Shown here piece after piece: positions 5,682 to 6,924 of a stretch of DNA of 6,924 nucleotides; within the stretch, counting starts at the first letter, position 1, and each line of letters begins with the position of its first letter. The position numbers and the translations under genes were made by a program. Source of the DNA: Oscillospiraceae bacterium. Its GTDB lineage: Bacteria > Bacillota > Clostridia > Oscillospirales > Ruminococcaceae. The DNA is taken from NCBI GenBank assembly GCA_018110855.1, contig JAGBFZ010000006.1:1-6924 (forward strand), read 5' to 3'. The notes beneath the pieces are model-generated. The model worked only from the letters and a program-made list of their open reading frames with translations. It was not told the origin of the DNA and did no database searches.

Positions 5682-6698
5682 TTATTTCAGATAAATATTA
5701 TACAGCACATTTCCGAGTATTCCGCAGATAAGACCCACCGATGAAAAGGTGATAACTATCTTATACTCGGAAAAGCCGCACATTTCAAAATGATGATGTA
5801 TGGGGGACATTTTGAAGATACGCTTTCCTGTGGTCTTGAAGCTGATCACCTGCAGAACCACCGAAAGCGCCTCGCAGATGTACACTATCGCCATAAGCGC
5901 AAGAAGTAAGTGCTGATGGGTGATAAAGCCCATGGCGCATACGCAGCCGCCGAGGAACATGGAGCCTGTATCGCCCATGAACACCTTTGCGGGATTGAGA
6001 TTCCACACAAGAAAGCCCATGCAGCCTCCTGCCAGAGCGGCGGCGAATATGGAATATTCGTTCATGCCCATGGAGGAATAAATGGCAAGCCAGCATATTG
6101 CGAAAACAGCCGTTACCGTTCCGCAGAGACCGTCCACGCCGTCGGTGAGGTTTACCGCATTGGTGAGGAAAATAAGGTAAAGTATCATTATGGGATAATA
6201 GAAAATGCCAAAATCAACAGCTCCCACAAAGGGGAAAATGATCTCGGTGGACTTGTCTCCCAGCAGATAAAGCACTGCAAGGAACGCTGTTGTCACCGCA
6301 AGCTGCATTATCATTTTCTGCCTTGCCTTGAGACCCAGATTCTGCTTTTTCACAGCCTTGATATAGTCATCTATAAAGCCGATAACGCAGTTTAAAAGAG
6401 CAAATACCAGTCCTGCGATGAGCTTGTAAAGACCTGTGTTATCTCCCGAAAGGGCAATGTCGGAGCTATTGACCCGCCATACGAGATAGCAGACCGCACA
6501 GGCAAGGATAGTTCCGAAAATGAACATAAAGCCGCCCATGATGGGTGTTCCGTTTTTGCTCTTATGCCATGCGGGACCTTTCTCGTATATGGTCTGACCG
6601 AAGTGTATCCTTTTGAGCAGGGGGATAAGGTAAAGTCCCGAAAGCGCTGCGGCGGCAAAGGCTATGGCTGCCGCAAGAATATTTATCCAGAATGGCAT
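5682..6698 (-). CDS. mraY: Phospho-N-acetylmuramoyl-pentapeptide transferase MraY
   Basis: MraY attaches phospho-MurNAc-pentapeptide from the UDP precursor to undecaprenyl phosphate, giving lipid I, the first membrane-bound peptidoglycan precursor. The 338 residues fit the family, which has ten membrane segments. Signature elements are KGPAWHKSKNGTPIMGG (40-56), the magnesium-binding GFIDDY with D110 and D111, NAVNLTDGVDGL (180-191), VFMGDTGS (239-246, D243), and the HHH motif in MSPIHHHFE (297-305). The ATG at 6698 has AGGAG (6708-6712) 9 nt upstream. It lies 55 nt after murF and 33 nt before ftsW, matching the conserved murF-mraY order, and its product is the substrate for MurG two genes downstream. 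The MraY-specific histidine motif excludes WecA/TagO-type relatives. No truncation or frameshift is seen. Confidence 0.98.
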   Translation of the reverse strand: MPFWINILAAAIAFAAAALSGLYLIPLLKRIHFGQTIYEKGPAWHKSKNGTPIMGGFMFIFGTILACAVCYLVWRVNSSDIALSGDNTGLYKLIAGLVFALLNCVIGFIDDYIKAVKKQNLGLKARQKMIMQLAVTTAFLAVLYLLGDKSTEIIFPFVGAVDFGIFYYPIMILYLIFLTNAVNLTDGVDGLCGTVTAVFAICWLAIYSSMGMNEYSIFAAALAGGCMGFLVWNLNPAKVFMGDTGSMFLGGCVCAMGFITHQHLLLALMAIVYICEALSVVLQVISFKTTGKRIFKMSPIHHHFEMCGFSEYKIVITFSSVGLICGILGNVLYNIYLK

Positions 6699-6719
6699 TT
6701 TATATGTCTCCTATCAATC

Positions 6720-6728
6720 ATTATATCA
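6720..6728 (-). promoter_or_regulatory. Weak candidate extended -10 element before mraY
   Basis: The minus strand reads TGATATAAT here, a perfect TATAAT (6720-6725) with the TGn extension. No good -35 is found at 16-18 nt spacing (best is CTTTTG or CCTTTT). Transcription would begin around 6712-6713, right at the mraY Shine-Dalgarno site, leaving an extremely short leader. AT-rich gaps produce such matches often, so this is only a candidate internal promoter. Confidence 0.2.
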
Positions 6729-6753
6729 TTTTAATATGTCGCAAAAGGGAGAA

Positions 6754-6924
6754 TCATTTACCGTAATAGCCCTCGATGATCTCCTCCATGTGAACTCCTC
6801 TGCTTGCCTTGAAGAGAACAGCATCTCCCTCGGAAAGCTTGAAATTAAGGTAATTGAGGATAGTTGCCTTGTCCTTTGAGCAGCAGCAGGGGATACCAAG
6901 TGCCTCCGCACGCTTTGCGATATA
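6754..6924 (-). CDS. murF: MurF C-terminus (UDP-MurNAc-tripeptide:D-Ala-D-Ala ligase, partial)
   Basis: The frame is open from the right window edge to a TGA at 6754-6756 and encodes the last 56 residues of a protein. MurF is the ATP-dependent cytoplasmic ligase that adds D-alanyl-D-alanine to the UDP-MurNAc-tripeptide. Only the end of the third (C-terminal) Mur-ligase domain is visible: a stretch ending KDKATILNYLNF, then GDAVLFKASRGVHMEEII, which fits the LxKGSRxMxME pattern near the end of MurF proteins. The catalytic and ATP-binding parts lie outside the window. The assignment depends on this tail and on the location 55 nt before mraY, the normal murF-mraY order. MurE ends in a related way but normally precedes murF, so MurF is preferred. 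Confidence 0.88.
   Translation of the reverse strand, partial: YIAKRAEALGIPCCCSKDKATILNYLNFKLSEGDAVLFKASRGVHMEEIIEGYYGK

Noticed and set aside
5910..6395. Plus-strand 161-codon open frame opposite mraY
   Set aside because: It is a shadow of the conserved mraY frame, His/Gly/Ala-rich without any recognisable domain or transcription signal.
1..6924. A novel or accessory multi-gene system (defence, mobile, biosynthetic)
   Set aside because: Every coding stretch is explained by a known division or peptidoglycan gene. No transposase, integrase, CRISPR repeats, tRNA or unexplained conserved frame was found.

Overview
The window is a housekeeping block: the downstream part of a bacterial division and cell wall (dcw) cluster. 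Every gene is on the minus strand, so transcription runs from the right edge to the left. Gene content, good Shine-Dalgarno sites (AAGGAG/AGGAGG type), sigma-A-like promoter elements, AT-rich gaps and a DivIB-type FtsQ point to a low-to-moderate GC Firmicute of the class Clostridia. My best guess is the Ruminococcus/Oscillospiraceae group. That guess rests on overall resemblance of the proteins and on gene order, not on a search.

In transcription order the genes are: murF (last 56 residues, cut by the right edge), mraY, ftsW/spoVE (SEDS glycosyltransferase), murG, murA, ftsQ/divIB, and ftsZ (first 233 residues, cut by the left edge). From murF to ftsQ the gaps are 30 to 59 nt with no overlaps, which suggests one operon. 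A larger AT-rich gap of 176 nt separates ftsQ from ftsZ. It carries a near-consensus extended -10 promoter reading into ftsZ, so ftsZ can probably be transcribed separately.

Together the genes cover several steps of peptidoglycan synthesis. MurA makes the first committed precursor, MurF finishes the UDP-MurNAc-pentapeptide, MraY loads it onto undecaprenyl phosphate (lipid I), and MurG adds GlcNAc (lipid II). FtsW polymerises lipid II at the septum, FtsQ/DivIB is a division scaffold, and FtsZ is the cytoskeletal ring. Compared with the textbook dcw order, murD is missing between mraY and ftsW, murB/murC are missing around murG, and ftsA is missing before ftsZ. murA is present inside the cluster.

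I found no mobile element, CRISPR array, RNA gene, defence system or novel multi-gene system. The most interesting non-coding signal is a 12-bp inverted repeat around the murA translation start. It would bury the murA AUG in a stem whose 5' arm begins 8 nt after the murG stop codon, an arrangement that could couple murA translation to murG. Smaller points are a TTG start for ftsQ, a cysteine-rich MurA and a few residue changes in FtsW and FtsZ.
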